Source: Rugalucina vietnamica
Lineage: Eukaryota; Mollusca; Bivalvia; Lucinida; Lucinidae
Length of the DNA: 64,000 nt
Direction: 5' to 3'
Assembly (NCBI GenBank): GCA_964017185.1
Contig: OZ024875.1
Span: forward strand, 65,777,043-65,841,042
Made by a program: the position numbers and the translations under genes. The notes beneath the pieces were generated by a model. That model saw only the letters and a list, made by a program, of their open reading frames with translations, was not told the DNA's origin and ran no database searches. How positions within the stretch are numbered: the first letter of the stretch is position 1; each line of letters opens with the position of its first letter. Shown here piece by piece: positions 22,814 to 32,420 of this stretch.

Positions 22814-24256
22814 CTTCAGTGAATGTCCTTCTTTCTTTCTTTTTTTTTTTTTTGAAAAATGAAAAAAAAGTGTAGGTTCACAGATAAAGTTAATCTGGTA
22901 GGGTAGAGAAACCCTAAGCACAGCTATTTTTATTTTAGGCCTAGGCCATCAAGCTCTCCCATGAAAGATATAAACCAAAAATAAGATTTAAACCATAAAT
23001 ATAACAAATATTTATTTTTTTTTCTTTCTTTGTATGCAATTTCTTGTCAGGGTTCCACTATTAACCTGCTTCAGAATTTAATCCATGGCATCAACAAATT
23101 TCAAAAGCTCCTTTTATGCAAGAATAAGAAGGTTCAGAGATGTTTTGTTGTTTGTCCCATAATGTTCAAATTGTGAAATACAGTGATGTAACGAGGAGAA
23201 ACTGTTACATGTATGCTTTGGTCGTAGATAAATCAATCTTCTTCCTAACAAATCTATGGAATCAGATATAGTGAGGTCTATGATTTCACTTTAAGGTTAT
23301 CTCTGAGAACTGCATCAGTGCAATTAAATCTATCACTGCAAACTGGACCATTTCATCACAATCTTGTCTCATATTTTGCAGCACAACCCTTGTAAGCTAC
23401 CAGCATAGTGTTTTATTTCTTACATCAGCCTATTAAATGTGAACATCATATCATCCGCATCCATCCGCACACTTATATTTCCACAGTCTGTGTGTGAGAG
23501 TGGCCTATGTTAAATATTTGTATCACTTTATCTTTGCCCAATAATTTAATAGTGTTCACCTATTTATAAATACCATCTGATTACTAAACTGTTGGCAGAT
23601 TCAACTGTCAATGCAAAACAGTGGCTGGAGTCAAAGATTGAACGATGAGAAATTTAATTAATCCACCAGTAGTCTGGGATAGGGTAGCTGACTGCTGCAT
23701 AGTTGACTTGAATTTGAAAGTTGTCAATCTGTTTGTAGCCTTTAATCTGAAAAGAAACAGAGTCAGGCAAGGAATAAGTGACAAAGAATCAAATTATAAA
23801 CTGACAAAATATTGATTGATGTTCAGTTGATCTACCTCCAAATTAGTCAAAGATTTCAGAGTGAGACTTATAATGTAGGTAACTTCTTTTTCTTGTCTAC
23901 AGATGAAACTGTAATAATAGATACTAGTATAGCTGCAACTGTATTTTAGTTTCTATATTATTGTCAAACTTTGTCACGGCCTTGAAAATGGAAAACATGA
24001 TCATTTTGAAGTAAAATTTTATAGCACATTATGCTTTTAAAAGTAAAAGCAAAAACACAGAAAAATCTATTAAAAACATAAAACTTGTCTTGCTGAGTTG
24101 AAAAAATCTTGGATAAATTGTAGTACAACTGTTTGCAGGAAGACACTTTTTGTGGTAGATTTAGAAAAATGGAAGAGATCTTTTGGCCTTAAATGACCAT
24201 AAAAAGAACACTGACCAGTCAGAGAAACACAGACTTTTATTTACAGTTAATTACTG
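22814..24256. other. Unassigned AT-rich DNA
   Basis: No gene recognised. Short T-rich tracts near 22836 and 23008. The 60-codon minus frame at 23964-24146 has no domain. Confidence 0.35.
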
Positions 24257-24600
24257 TTTTTTTTTTTTTTTCAATTTTACCATATGACCTGGTGGCTTAA
24301 AAATGCTTGGGTGAAGTTGGGTCAGGATCAAAACTGAAGGATGGGTAGGGCTTCCTGAATGTCTTTTTTGAGATTAAACAATAATTTTCAGTCACATCAG
24401 CATGATCAGGGTGGCTACCTATTTCCTAGGTAAAAAAACAGTATTATGGAGAGTACATATGCCTTGCTCATGGACACAACACAGTGCCAGCAAGAATATA
24501 ATAATAATTATTATAATAATGATAAAGTAACCCCGGATCTAACCCCACAAACACTTGGACCATAGTCTGACATGCCATCCACTAGGCCACCATGCTCCTC
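24257..24600 (-). mobile_element. tRNA-derived SINE
   Basis: On the minus strand, TGGCCTAGTGG (24589-24579) matches the pol III A box and GGTTAGATCC (24544-24535) is close to the B box, with tRNA-like spacing of about 34 bases. It is followed by a body containing GTGTCCATGAGCAAGGC, a phrase typical of invertebrate SINE bodies. A run of 16 A on that strand (24272-24257) is a plausible 3' tail. The one-base B-box change (A for C) and the lack of a cloverleaf argue against a functional tRNA. The 3' limit is tentative. Confidence 0.65.
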
Positions 24601-25221
24601 ATTGATTTTTTTTGTACAGGCCTAATCTGTGATTTTTCAGAAGAAAAAAATCTACATTTATTTATTATATCCTTATGGTATTTAGGGCAAGGGTCTAAGG
24701 CCTTATGCACTTGTCATTTGTAACCATGGGCCCTAGCCCGAGGGAATAGCGTGGACTTTGACTTTTTGTCCAGCCAAACTCTGCTGTAAGCCCCACTGCT
24801 CTGTAAAAACCACTGCTGTTTTCCCCAGTAGCCTGCTATCCTTTCATTTCGCAGCCCTTTTCGCCTGTATAAAGCAAACCCCGGGTAATTCCACCCACTG
24901 CCATGGCAAAACTTTGGTCAAAGCTCCACTATTGCCACGGCTATCCCCCTCCCTCCCCTGTGGGTGGGGACCGTGGTTTTGTATGTCTAGTGCATTATAC
25001 ATACATTTTTCTTTGCTGGACAAAAAGCTTTTGCCTCTACATGGGAATGGGATAAGGTGGAAGGACAGGTGTCGGGATGATGCATCAGGCCAAATAACTA
25101 CTTAAAATTACCTTTTTGTCTGTAAAACCTGTTTGTCAAGGCACACACAATATAGTCATGTCCATGCAGAAGCAATTTTTACACACTAATTCAGTCTGGT
25201 ACAGCTATCTATCTATCTCCA
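24601..25221. other. Unassigned DNA with a small inverted repeat
   Basis: CTTTTTGTCCAGC at 24763-24775 recurs inverted at 25015-25027, so this could be a small foldback or MITE of about 265 bp, but no target duplication is clear. A 115-codon frame (24758-25105) spans it, is rich in C, P and L, has no recognisable domain and is probably accidental. A (TCTA)n stretch borders the LINE at 25221. Confidence 0.35.
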
Positions 25222-26019
25222 TATAATGGCCCACTTTCTACTGTTTATTTGAATGTCAAGGACGATAGTTTCTATGGGTAGGTCAAGTTCAAGGTCATGT
25301 CGCCTTCTTGCAGGTAAACTGGATCTCACATATGCTATGAGACCACCACCAGATGAATTTCTGTCATTCCGAAAAGTTTTGTAATTTGGAATGTTAAATA
25401 AATTAATATTGAAGGTGCTGTCTAACTTAGTTTCGGCAAAGAAGCACACATCTGTAAGTTTGTCATATAGTATGTCACTAATTTCTGCCAGTTTGTAACG
25501 CAAGCTGTTTATATTTAAGTATGACACAATGACATTGTTTTTGTGTTTATGCCTTACTTTCTTAAGTTCTGTAAAGGGGTCGAAATTCATTTCCTCGTCT
25601 CTGTCCCCGGAAACGCCCGAGATGTTGAGTTCTACAGAGCCTTCAAGTTGAGAAGTGTTTATGGATGAAGGGAGGTAACTCGAATTAAATGTTTGATTTA
25701 GGCTGAAGAAAGAATCACTGAACTGTGGAAGGAGGCAGGGTTCACAGAACCAGCTTTCCCAAGAGTTACCCAGTCGGAAGTATTCAGGTTTCGTCATGTT
25801 TACACATACACGATGTGACCATATATCGCAGCTTTCACACTGCAGTCCATGTTGGTTTGCTCTCACAGACTTTGAACAGGTCCCACAGGGAAATCTCACT
25901 GGGCCCGGATTTGTGGAGATATCACCACATAGTATCAGAATAGTGTGGAAACACAGTATATTTGATGGACATTTCACATATGGAGTCCTGAAACCATACG
26001 CTGATTTGTTTGCTTTCAT
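25213..26019 (-). CDS. LINE ORF, N-terminal half: NPGP motif, PHD finger, start of APE endonuclease
   Basis: Begins MKANKSAYGF at the TGATG overlap with the upstream small ORF. Residues 32-40 read GDISTNPGP after a hydrophobic stretch, resembling a 2A ribosome-skipping motif with S in place of the usual E. Residues 45-95 form a C4HC3 PHD-type finger (C45, C48, C61, C64, H69, C72, C92, C95). From about residue 165, the apurinic-type endonuclease starts (YLNINSLRYK; AETKLD with the metal-binding E). The protein is cut off at SRKWAII by the inversion; the last residues (WR) are flank. The remaining endonuclease and RT lie on the plus strand from 26264. Confidence 0.85.
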   Translation of the reverse strand: MKANKSAYGFRTPYVKCPSNILCFHTILILCGDISTNPGPVRFPCGTCSKSVRANQHGLQCESCDIWSHRVCVNMTKPEYFRLGNSWESWFCEPCLLPQFSDSFFSLNQTFNSSYLPSSINTSQLEGSVELNISGVSGDRDEEMNFDPFTELKKVRHKHKNNVIVSYLNINSLRYKLAEISDILYDKLTDVCFFAETKLDSTFNINLFNIPNYKTFRNDRNSSGGGLIAYVRSSLPARRRHDLELDLPIETIVLDIQINSRKWAIIWR

Positions 26020-26246
26020 CAGTTTGTTTGAATCAGCTGATCGGGGAATCCCCCTCGCTGTACGAAAACCGAAAGTCCATAGGTTTTGCTGTAATGGCTA
26101 TGCCCTTCCCAGTTTCGGCTCAGGATAAAATCAGATACGTTTAAAAGTTTATTTTGAGCTATAAAATAATTCTCTCTGGGATAAAATGTGGTTAAAATCG
26201 TCAGAAATATAAGTAAAATTGATGACAAAAAAATTTTAGCCGCCAT
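26019..26246 (-). CDS. LINE upstream small ORF with hydrophobic N-terminus
   Basis: A 75-codon frame starting ATGGCGGCTAAAAT. It begins MAAKIF followed by a run of about 14 hydrophobic residues (LSSILLIFLTILTTF) resembling a signal or membrane segment, then a polar region ending LIQTN. Its stop codon overlaps the next ORF's start in TGATG (26021-26017). A longer frame from 26282 exists only because of the inversion junction, so 26246 is the better start. No known domain. It is only one copy, so coding is not proven. Confidence 0.45.
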   Translation of the reverse strand: MAAKIFLSSILLIFLTILTTFYPRENYFIAQNKLLNVSDFILSRNWEGHSHYSKTYGLSVFVQRGGFPDQLIQTN

Positions 26247-26399
26247 GTTGCTATTGGCACGGTTATCGTCCTTGACATTCAAATAAACAGTAGAAAGTGG
26301 GCCATTATAGGGGCATATAGACCCCCATCAGTTAAGGATAGTATATTTACTGATATCCTTACAAAAGGACTTGATAAGATCTCAATACATTTTGACAAT

Positions 26400-28841
26400 A
26401 TGATACTCATAGGGGATCTTAATTATGACTGTCTGGATAAGACAAAATCTGAAACTCTGACTGATATATGTGATATATTTGATTTTAAAAATCTGATTAA
26501 GGACCCAACATGCTTTATGAAAAACTGTTCACCTTCCCTTGTGGATGTGGTCCTCACCAATAAATCACAATTTTGTTTTAACCCTATCAACTTTGGGTGT
26601 GGCATCAGTGACTGGCACAACATGATAGGTGTGCTGGTCAAGGGTGCTGCCCCCAAGGTTGAGAAACAAAAAATTAAATATAGAAGTTATAAAAATTTTG
26701 ATGAAAAGTGTTTCAACGATGACATCAGCCAGGTGCCATTTCATGTAGCTCATGTGTTTGAGGATGTTGATGACATCTACTGGGCACATGAGTGGCTCCT
26801 GAATGATGTCATAAATCAACATGCACCAATAAAAGAGAGAATTTCAAAACCCAAAAAACCAGCCTTTATAAATGGTGATCTGAGGCGAGCTGTCTTTAAG
26901 AAAAAAATGCTTTTCAACAAATATAAAAAATGCCCATCTGGTCTGAACTTGGATAATTACAGAAAACAAAGAAATGCAGTTACAAAATTGAAAAAACAGT
27001 CTATGAGGCATTACTTTTTTGAGCGTTGTTCTGGCGGCCCTAAATCTAAAGATTTCTGGCCCACTATCAAACCTTTTCTATCTAAGAAGGGGTCTGGTGG
27101 TGGATCAGAAATCATTCTTTCAGAAAATGATAAAATTATCTCGGATCAGAAGGAGGTGTGTAATGTTTTCAATTCATATTTTGTTAATGTGGCAAAGGAC
27201 ATAGGTAAGGACTGTACTCAGTATGACAGAGACTTCTCCACACATCCCAGCATTCAAAATATTCTTAAAAATGGTCATTTTGGTGATAAAAAATTCTCAT
27301 TTCGGCCCATTTCTGAAAATGAAACTAGAAAGATTTTCTCAAAGTTAAATGTCAAAAAGTCCACTGGTGTAGACAATATTTCAGCAAAACTTTTAAAGGC
27401 ATGTGCTCCAAGTCTCAGCCATGCTGTGTCCAGTCTTATAAATTTGTCATTTGCTAAGGGTATTTTTCCCAGTAGGCTTAAAAACGCACAAGTTATACCT
27501 TTGTATAAAAAGAAATATTCTTTAAACAAAGAAAATTATAGACCTGTTAGCATACTGCCCACTACCTCAAAAATCTTTGAAAGAGTCATACATGAGCAGT
27601 TATCTGAGTATCTAGATGATATGTTCAATCCTTTTTTAGCAGCCTTTAGAAAAGGCTATGGATGCCAAACTACCCTGCTACGCCTACTTGAAGACTGGCG
27701 GAGTGCCTTGGACAAACATGAGTATGTTGCTGCAATACTCATGGATTTGTCCAAGGCATTTGACTGTCTTCCTCATAACTTACTGTTGGCAAAACTTCAA
27801 GCATATGGAGTGTCTCAAGATGCAGTGAAACTTATTGAAAGTTATTTAAGTGACAGGAGTCAGCAGATTAGAATGGGATCTAACACTAGTGATTGGGAAA
27901 ACCTCACTAAGGGGGTCCCTCAGGGTTCTATATTAGGCCCCTTACTTTTTAATGTATTCATCAACGACATATTTTATATTGTTGAAAAATGTTCACTATA
28001 TAATTATGCAGATGATAACACCCTTGCTTATATTCACAAGAAAATAGAAATTCTGCATCAAGTGTTAGTCAAGGAAAGTCTTTCATTGATTCAGTGGTTT
28101 GAAAATAATCTCATGAAAGCAAATCCTGATAAGTTTCAGGCTATTTGTGTTGGTAAAAGAACTTTTGATGCTATTACATCATTTCAACTGGGTAACACTA
28201 AGATTACATGTGAGGACAAGGTTTCTCTGCTAGGTGTTACTTTAGATGTTCAATTGAATTTTAAGGACCATATATCTCAAATTTGTACTAAAGCATCTCA
28301 GCAGCTAGCTGTTCTTAAGCGCATAGGAAAGTTTTTAACTAAACAAGGCAAATTAATGATTTATAAATCTTTCATAATGTCAAATTTTAATCATTGTCCA
28401 ATAGTATGGCATTTTTGCAATCAGTCAAGTGCAAATAAGATGGAGAAGATCCAGGAGAGGGCCCTCAGATTCATCTGTGATGATTTTGAGTCTCCTCTGC
28501 CGGATCTTCTACAACAAAATGGAGTACTACCTCTGCATATCAGCAGAATGAAACTTATGGCTGGGGAAGTTTTTAAAATTGTTAACAACATAGCTCCATC
28601 CTATTTGCATGACTTGATAAGTCTTAAGTCCTCTCCCTATGATTTCAGATCTGAGAAGCAGGCACAGATCCCTCGTGTAAACAGTACCAGGTACGGCTTA
28701 AGGAGCTTCCGGTATGAGGCGGCCCGGATCTGGAACAGCCTCCCAAATGAGTTGAGATTGGCAGAATCTTATCCTCAGTTCCGGAGGCTGCTCCGGGCCT
28801 GGGACGGACTCAACTGTAAGTGTCCTTCTTGTTCTGCCTGA
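26400..28841 (+). CDS. LINE ORF, C-terminal part: APE endonuclease end and reverse transcriptase
   Basis: 813 codons from the first ATG; homology in the same frame extends upstream to 26264, overlapping the inverted half. Residues 2-9 contain the endonuclease GDLN motif, with SDWHN as the SDH-type motif further on. The RT follows: ILMDLSKAFD (motif A, catalytic D449), GVPQGSILGPLLF (motif B) and YADD at 536-539 (motif C), then a thumb and C-terminal region ending in CKCPSCSA. This part has no stops or frameshifts, so the insertion may be young, but the inversion separates it from its start and makes the locus non-autonomous. Confidence 0.92.
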   Translation: MILIGDLNYDCLDKTKSETLTDICDIFDFKNLIKDPTCFMKNCSPSLVDVVLTNKSQFCFNPINFGCGISDWHNMIGVLVKGAAPKVEKQKIKYRSYKNFDEKCFNDDISQVPFHVAHVFEDVDDIYWAHEWLLNDVINQHAPIKERISKPKKPAFINGDLRRAVFKKKMLFNKYKKCPSGLNLDNYRKQRNAVTKLKKQSMRHYFFERCSGGPKSKDFWPTIKPFLSKKGSGGGSEIILSENDKIISDQKEVCNVFNSYFVNVAKDIGKDCTQYDRDFSTHPSIQNILKNGHFGDKKFSFRPISENETRKIFSKLNVKKSTGVDNISAKLLKACAPSLSHAVSSLINLSFAKGIFPSRLKNAQVIPLYKKKYSLNKENYRPVSILPTTSKIFERVIHEQLSEYLDDMFNPFLAAFRKGYGCQTTLLRLLEDWRSALDKHEYVAAILMDLSKAFDCLPHNLLLAKLQAYGVSQDAVKLIESYLSDRSQQIRMGSNTSDWENLTKGVPQGSILGPLLFNVFINDIFYIVEKCSLYNYADDNTLAYIHKKIEILHQVLVKESLSLIQWFENNLMKANPDKFQAICVGKRTFDAITSFQLGNTKITCEDKVSLLGVTLDVQLNFKDHISQICTKASQQLAVLKRIGKFLTKQGKLMIYKSFIMSNFNHCPIVWHFCNQSSANKMEKIQERALRFICDDFESPLPDLLQQNGVLPLHISRMKLMAGEVFKIVNNIAPSYLHDLISLKSSPYDFRSEKQAQIPRVNSTRYGLRSFRYEAARIWNSLPNELRLAESYPQFRRLLRAWDGLNCKCPSCSA

Positions 28842-29466
28842 TTTCTTATTTTGAAAATTCTTTGTTCAGTTTTATTTTATTCTTTGTTCATTTTTTTACT
28901 TGTGTTATGTTCTTTCCATTTTCATTCAGTTATGTCAAAACCCTAAATTTTTATGTGTCATCTTCTTATTTTACAGGTTGCTGAGACCTGGGATGCTTTG
29001 TCCCACAGTTTCCTTTGATTAAATTTTTTAGATTTCTCCCTCCTCCCCTTTTTGGTCCTTGTCTGTAAGGAGCTACTGTGGGAGCCTACCCTTTGTGGTC
29101 TCCTTGCTGACCCCAAATTTAATTTTATTTTGACTTGCACCTATTTTAAGTTTTCGTTTTCGAGCAAAGGTAACCATTGGGATCCAGGCATCTTTGTCTC
29201 TATAAACACTTCAAATAACTATATGTGTTATTATTATATTAATTTTAAAAAATACAACAATTTGCTTGCCGTGATATAAAAGTACTTCCTATTATCTGTG
29301 ATTCATCTTGTAAATAATCGTGTTTATATACATGTGCATGCTGTGATATACTCTGTTACTTTTAATTATTTTACATATGTTTGTCGAAATAAAAGCCCTA
29401 CTGGGCTTATGTTGTAGTTAATCATATTCGACGTTAAATAAAGTTTCTATGTCTATGTCTATGTCT

Positions 29467-30737
29467 ACTGCCATACGCCCTCGCGGACATTCTAGTCAGC
29501 TTCCTGATATTGTTTGACTGTCTCTCCTGTAATGGTGTTTTCTTCCTCTTGACATCCGAGAACTACTGCTTGTGGCAATGTCTTTTATGCATCCTTGACA
29601 CTGTATATTTCATGCTGAGCATAATTATTTTACACAACTACATAATGTTTTCTTCATTTATGCATGCAAAAGTTACATTTGAACAGATAATGTACACATT
29701 TATCCTCAGTTTTGTCACTCTAATCCAAGGTTTACCATTATCACAATTTTTACGCCAAAAGTTGTCATTCAGCCTTGAACTTGGGGATCCTTCGTTATTG
29801 CGAAATGCAGAAAAATAAGTAAATTCTTTCTTCAAAAGTTATTGATTGGATTTCTATAAAATACTTAAAGTATTTAATTGTATATCTTCAGAATTTTGTA
29901 TGAACGGGATAAAATTAGAGAAAACGGTAAAATAAAATTATTGGTCATCATTATGCAGTGCTTACTCCCTTATTACTTAGATACAAATTGAGTTTCTTCC
30001 CTTGCTAATAACATTTTGCCAATTTACCATAAACTATCTAAAAAACACACGGGTTTGATTGCAGAAATGAAAAGCCAAGGTCTTTTGTATGCTTTTTAAC
30101 CAAAACCTGTGAATAAAACAGGTCCATCATGAGAGAAAACAACACTTCAAAATTTACAATGGAAGTCTATGGGAAAATCGCTCCAGAGGGTGTTTTTAAA
30201 ACTAGCTGCAACATTCATATTAAATACATTTTACCAGAAAAAAGGGTCATCTGCCTTGTTTTAGGACCAAATCTATTAGGAAAACTGAAAATTATTTATT
30301 TTTTTGACAGACGATGTATCACCATTTGCAGGTTTTGCATGGTTCTTAGCAAGAGCTGTACTTAAACACTTCCGACCATTTTTACATAAACAATGGTCGA
30401 AATTAAAGATGATGTTAATTTCACAAAAAAAACAACCCCTTTCACTCGAGCTTGTCGTTTCATCATTTAGGTCAGTCAAGTTTTTGTGTAAAATGTAACA
30501 TTATTATACTATTTTAGAACTGAAACAGTGTCCTAGGTGCCAAGTGTTCTACAAATCTATTCAGTATTAACTGTAGGTCACCTCTTCTGATAAAAAATAT
30601 TTGTTTATTTCAAAATTCTTTGCACAACATATTCAATGCATATTAAGAACACACACTTGAAATACGATAGGAACAAAAGCAATTTTTTATTAATTTTAGT
30701 AGTTACCTTTTGGTATCTTAATGGCCAAAATTTCACA
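29467..30737. other. Unassigned DNA with a decayed 186-bp-array fragment
   Basis: GGTCCATCATGAGAGAAAA near 30120-30140 and ACACGGGTTT near 30045 match the reverse complement of the 18.6-kb array monomer, so a decayed minus-strand fragment lies at about 30040-30145. Frames of 64-102 codons at 29510-30498 overlap on both strands and have no recognisable domain. Confidence 0.4.
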
Positions 30738-30739
30738 TA

Positions 30740-31089
30740 CCGTATTCGTTCTAATTAGCGCACATGCTCCAATAAGCACACACCCCGGACGTTTCCGAAA
30801 AGCACGTGCATAAGCGCACACTGCTCGAATGGTTTATTGGTATTTTATATCAATTCTACACATAAATACCGCATTAGACGCATTTATACTTAACCGTAAA
30901 TGGTCAAAAACTACTTTTCAACAGTTTTAACACTTCAATGACATCACCATTGATAGATTCGACATGGTTATTTCAACATTTTGGTGTCTTGTTTTCGTTC
31001 GTAGTGTGCGCTAATTAGAACGATTTTTTGTTACCTTTTAGCTATTTTGAAAACTTAAGCGCACTGTGCGCTAATTAGAACGAATACGG
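30740..31089. mobile_element. 350-bp MITE with 25-bp perfect terminal inverted repeats
   Basis: Both ends carry CCGTATTCGTTCTAATTAGC followed by GCACA, perfectly inverted over 25 bases. TA flanks each end (30738-30739, 31090-31091), consistent with a TA target duplication of Tc1/mariner type, though the TIR start is not the usual CAGT. A third copy of the TIR interior (TGTGCGCTAATTAGAACGA) lies at 31005-31023 in the same orientation as the right TIR. No transposase is encoded. Confidence 0.85.
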
Positions 31090-31150
31090 TAGTAATTATC
31101 AAAATTGGCTGATTATTATTATTTTTTGTAAATTTGTCAAAAATACGTAG

Positions 31151-31470
31151 ATAAAAGTAGGCAACAATCAGGAAATGGCGCAATCAGAAAGAAATTGCCA
31201 CTCCAAATACCGAGGTGGGAAAAGACTAAATTAACAATCAGGTATTTATACTACGAGAAACATATTGTAAGCCGAATGGGCAGTCATTTTCCAGATAGGT
31301 GGCCACTCAGTCACCCAAACCTAACTAAGGTGTTAACAGCACAAAATAATTCAGCACCAAGACATAAAACAAAAAGAACCACCACAGAAGTATCGTCTTG
31401 GAACGATCAGTAATATAAAATTACTGGAGGGCTTAAAATCAATTTTACATGGCTCAGCTTCTGCAAAGGC
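31151..31470 (+). repeat. Repeat A copy
   Basis: Begins inside the fixed terminus (AGTAGGCAACAATCAGG), continues through TTACTGGAGGGCTTAAA, then a shortened module 2 (CTCAGCTTCTGCA). An alternative distal segment follows from 31470. Confidence 0.85.
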
Positions 31471-31600
31471 TCTGATATACGCACATACAAACAAGCAATA
31501 AGGAAATCATTTTAAGATATATAAAATATAGGTACCAACGTATAACATGTATATATAACGGAAAGCATAGATGAGCCGAGATGGGCCATATCGCGATTAC
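31471..31600 (+). repeat. Alternative distal module of repeat A (shared with 48281-48370)
   Basis: AAGCAATAAGGAAATCATTT, ATAGGTACCAACG and ATAACGGAAAGCA match 48287-48365 in the same order and the same position after a repeat A body. This defines a second subfamily with a different far end. Confidence 0.55.
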
Positions 31601-31983
31601 GGCTAAGCACTCTGCATTAACGAACTGGCATTTGCATTCGATGGTGTAGATTTACTACACTATCAAATATAAATCTTTACTGATTTTCATAACCTCATAT
31701 AGCGGGAAAATTAATTTTATCTGCATAAATTGCTACTTAGATAAAATACCGTATTTTCCAGCAATGCCATTTTGCACGCTTAGACTATTAATGTAGCTGT
31801 TCTCCCGGAGGAGTCAAATTATCAAACAAATTGCGACAATACTGACAACAGATGCATCCTTCCATCTTTTGCATTAAATATTTATCTCGGTATCATACTT
31901 AAGTTATTGTATCATTGACCTGATGCGCATTTAGGGAGAGTCAATTAAGCACCATACATCACAGTCATTTTGTGATAGAAAAA
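31601..31983. other. Unassigned DNA
   Basis: No gene or repeat recognised. Confidence 0.35.
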
Positions 31984-32037
31984 GTCACAAGTAGGCAACG
32001 ATCAGGAAAAGGTGCAAACAGAAAAAGATTCCCACTC
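31984..32037 (+). repeat. Repeat A terminal fragment
   Basis: About 54 bases (ACAAGTAGGCAACGATCAGG to TTCCCACTCG), truncated inside the conserved hairpin. Confidence 0.75.
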
Positions 32038-32420
32038 GTCGCACCCAAAACTCAAATAACACCATCGACTTGGAATGCAAATGTCGGAAAAGGTACTTCC
32101 GCGAGAGCCTTATTAATGCTTAAGAGCTATCCATAAACAAATAAGTTATCTTACATGCTGAGTTTCTTAGCTATAGTGTTGAAAAAGGTTCCGGGTTTAC
32201 CTCATTCGTAATTGAAGAAAAGATTTGCTCTAACAATTGAGCATCACCGCCGCAACATATCGGACAGACCTAAAACACATAATTAAAGACTTAGTATCAA
32301 TATCATGGAGGTGTAAAGTGTCAAAGCTAACTAAATTAATACGGTTAAATGCAATTCGCACACTACACACCACAAAAAAGGCTTTGCACAACTTTTTTTC
32401 TATTTTCAGTGTGTTGACAT
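32038..32420. other. Unassigned DNA; inverted match to 11.8 kb
   Basis: About 32041-32125 is the inverted counterpart of 11815-11895, marking a decayed dispersed repeat. A 62-codon frame at 32237-32425 has no domain. Confidence 0.4.

Larger units (their letters stand above)
25222..29466 (+). mobile_element. APE-type LINE with inverted 5' segment (twin-priming product)
   Basis: The 5' part (25222-26263) lies on the minus strand and the 3' part (26264-29466) on the plus strand. A 46-bp element segment occurs at 25222-25267 and, inverted, at 26264-26309, and it is the exact stretch shared by the two protein halves (…INSRKWAII). The 5' end of the element abuts the 3' portion, as expected for twin priming. 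The 3' UTR holds an AAGCCC-TACT-GGGCTT hairpin (about 29393) and AATAAA signals, and ends in TCTATG repeats instead of poly(A). No convincing target duplication was found. The family is jockey/CR1-like by RT style; the exact clade is unassigned. Confidence 0.85.

Noticed and set aside
24535-24600. Functional tRNA gene
   Set aside because: A and B boxes are present, but the arms do not pair as a cloverleaf and a SINE body follows.
24758-25105. 115-codon plus-strand open frame
   Set aside because: No domain, no splice or promoter context, and it spans a small inverted repeat. Composition (C, P and L rich) follows local base content.
29440-29500. Target duplication of the inverted LINE (TCTATCTCCATA on the left, TCTACTGCCATA on the right)
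   Set aside because: Only a partial match, and both sides contain TCTA simple repeats, so the resemblance may be by chance.
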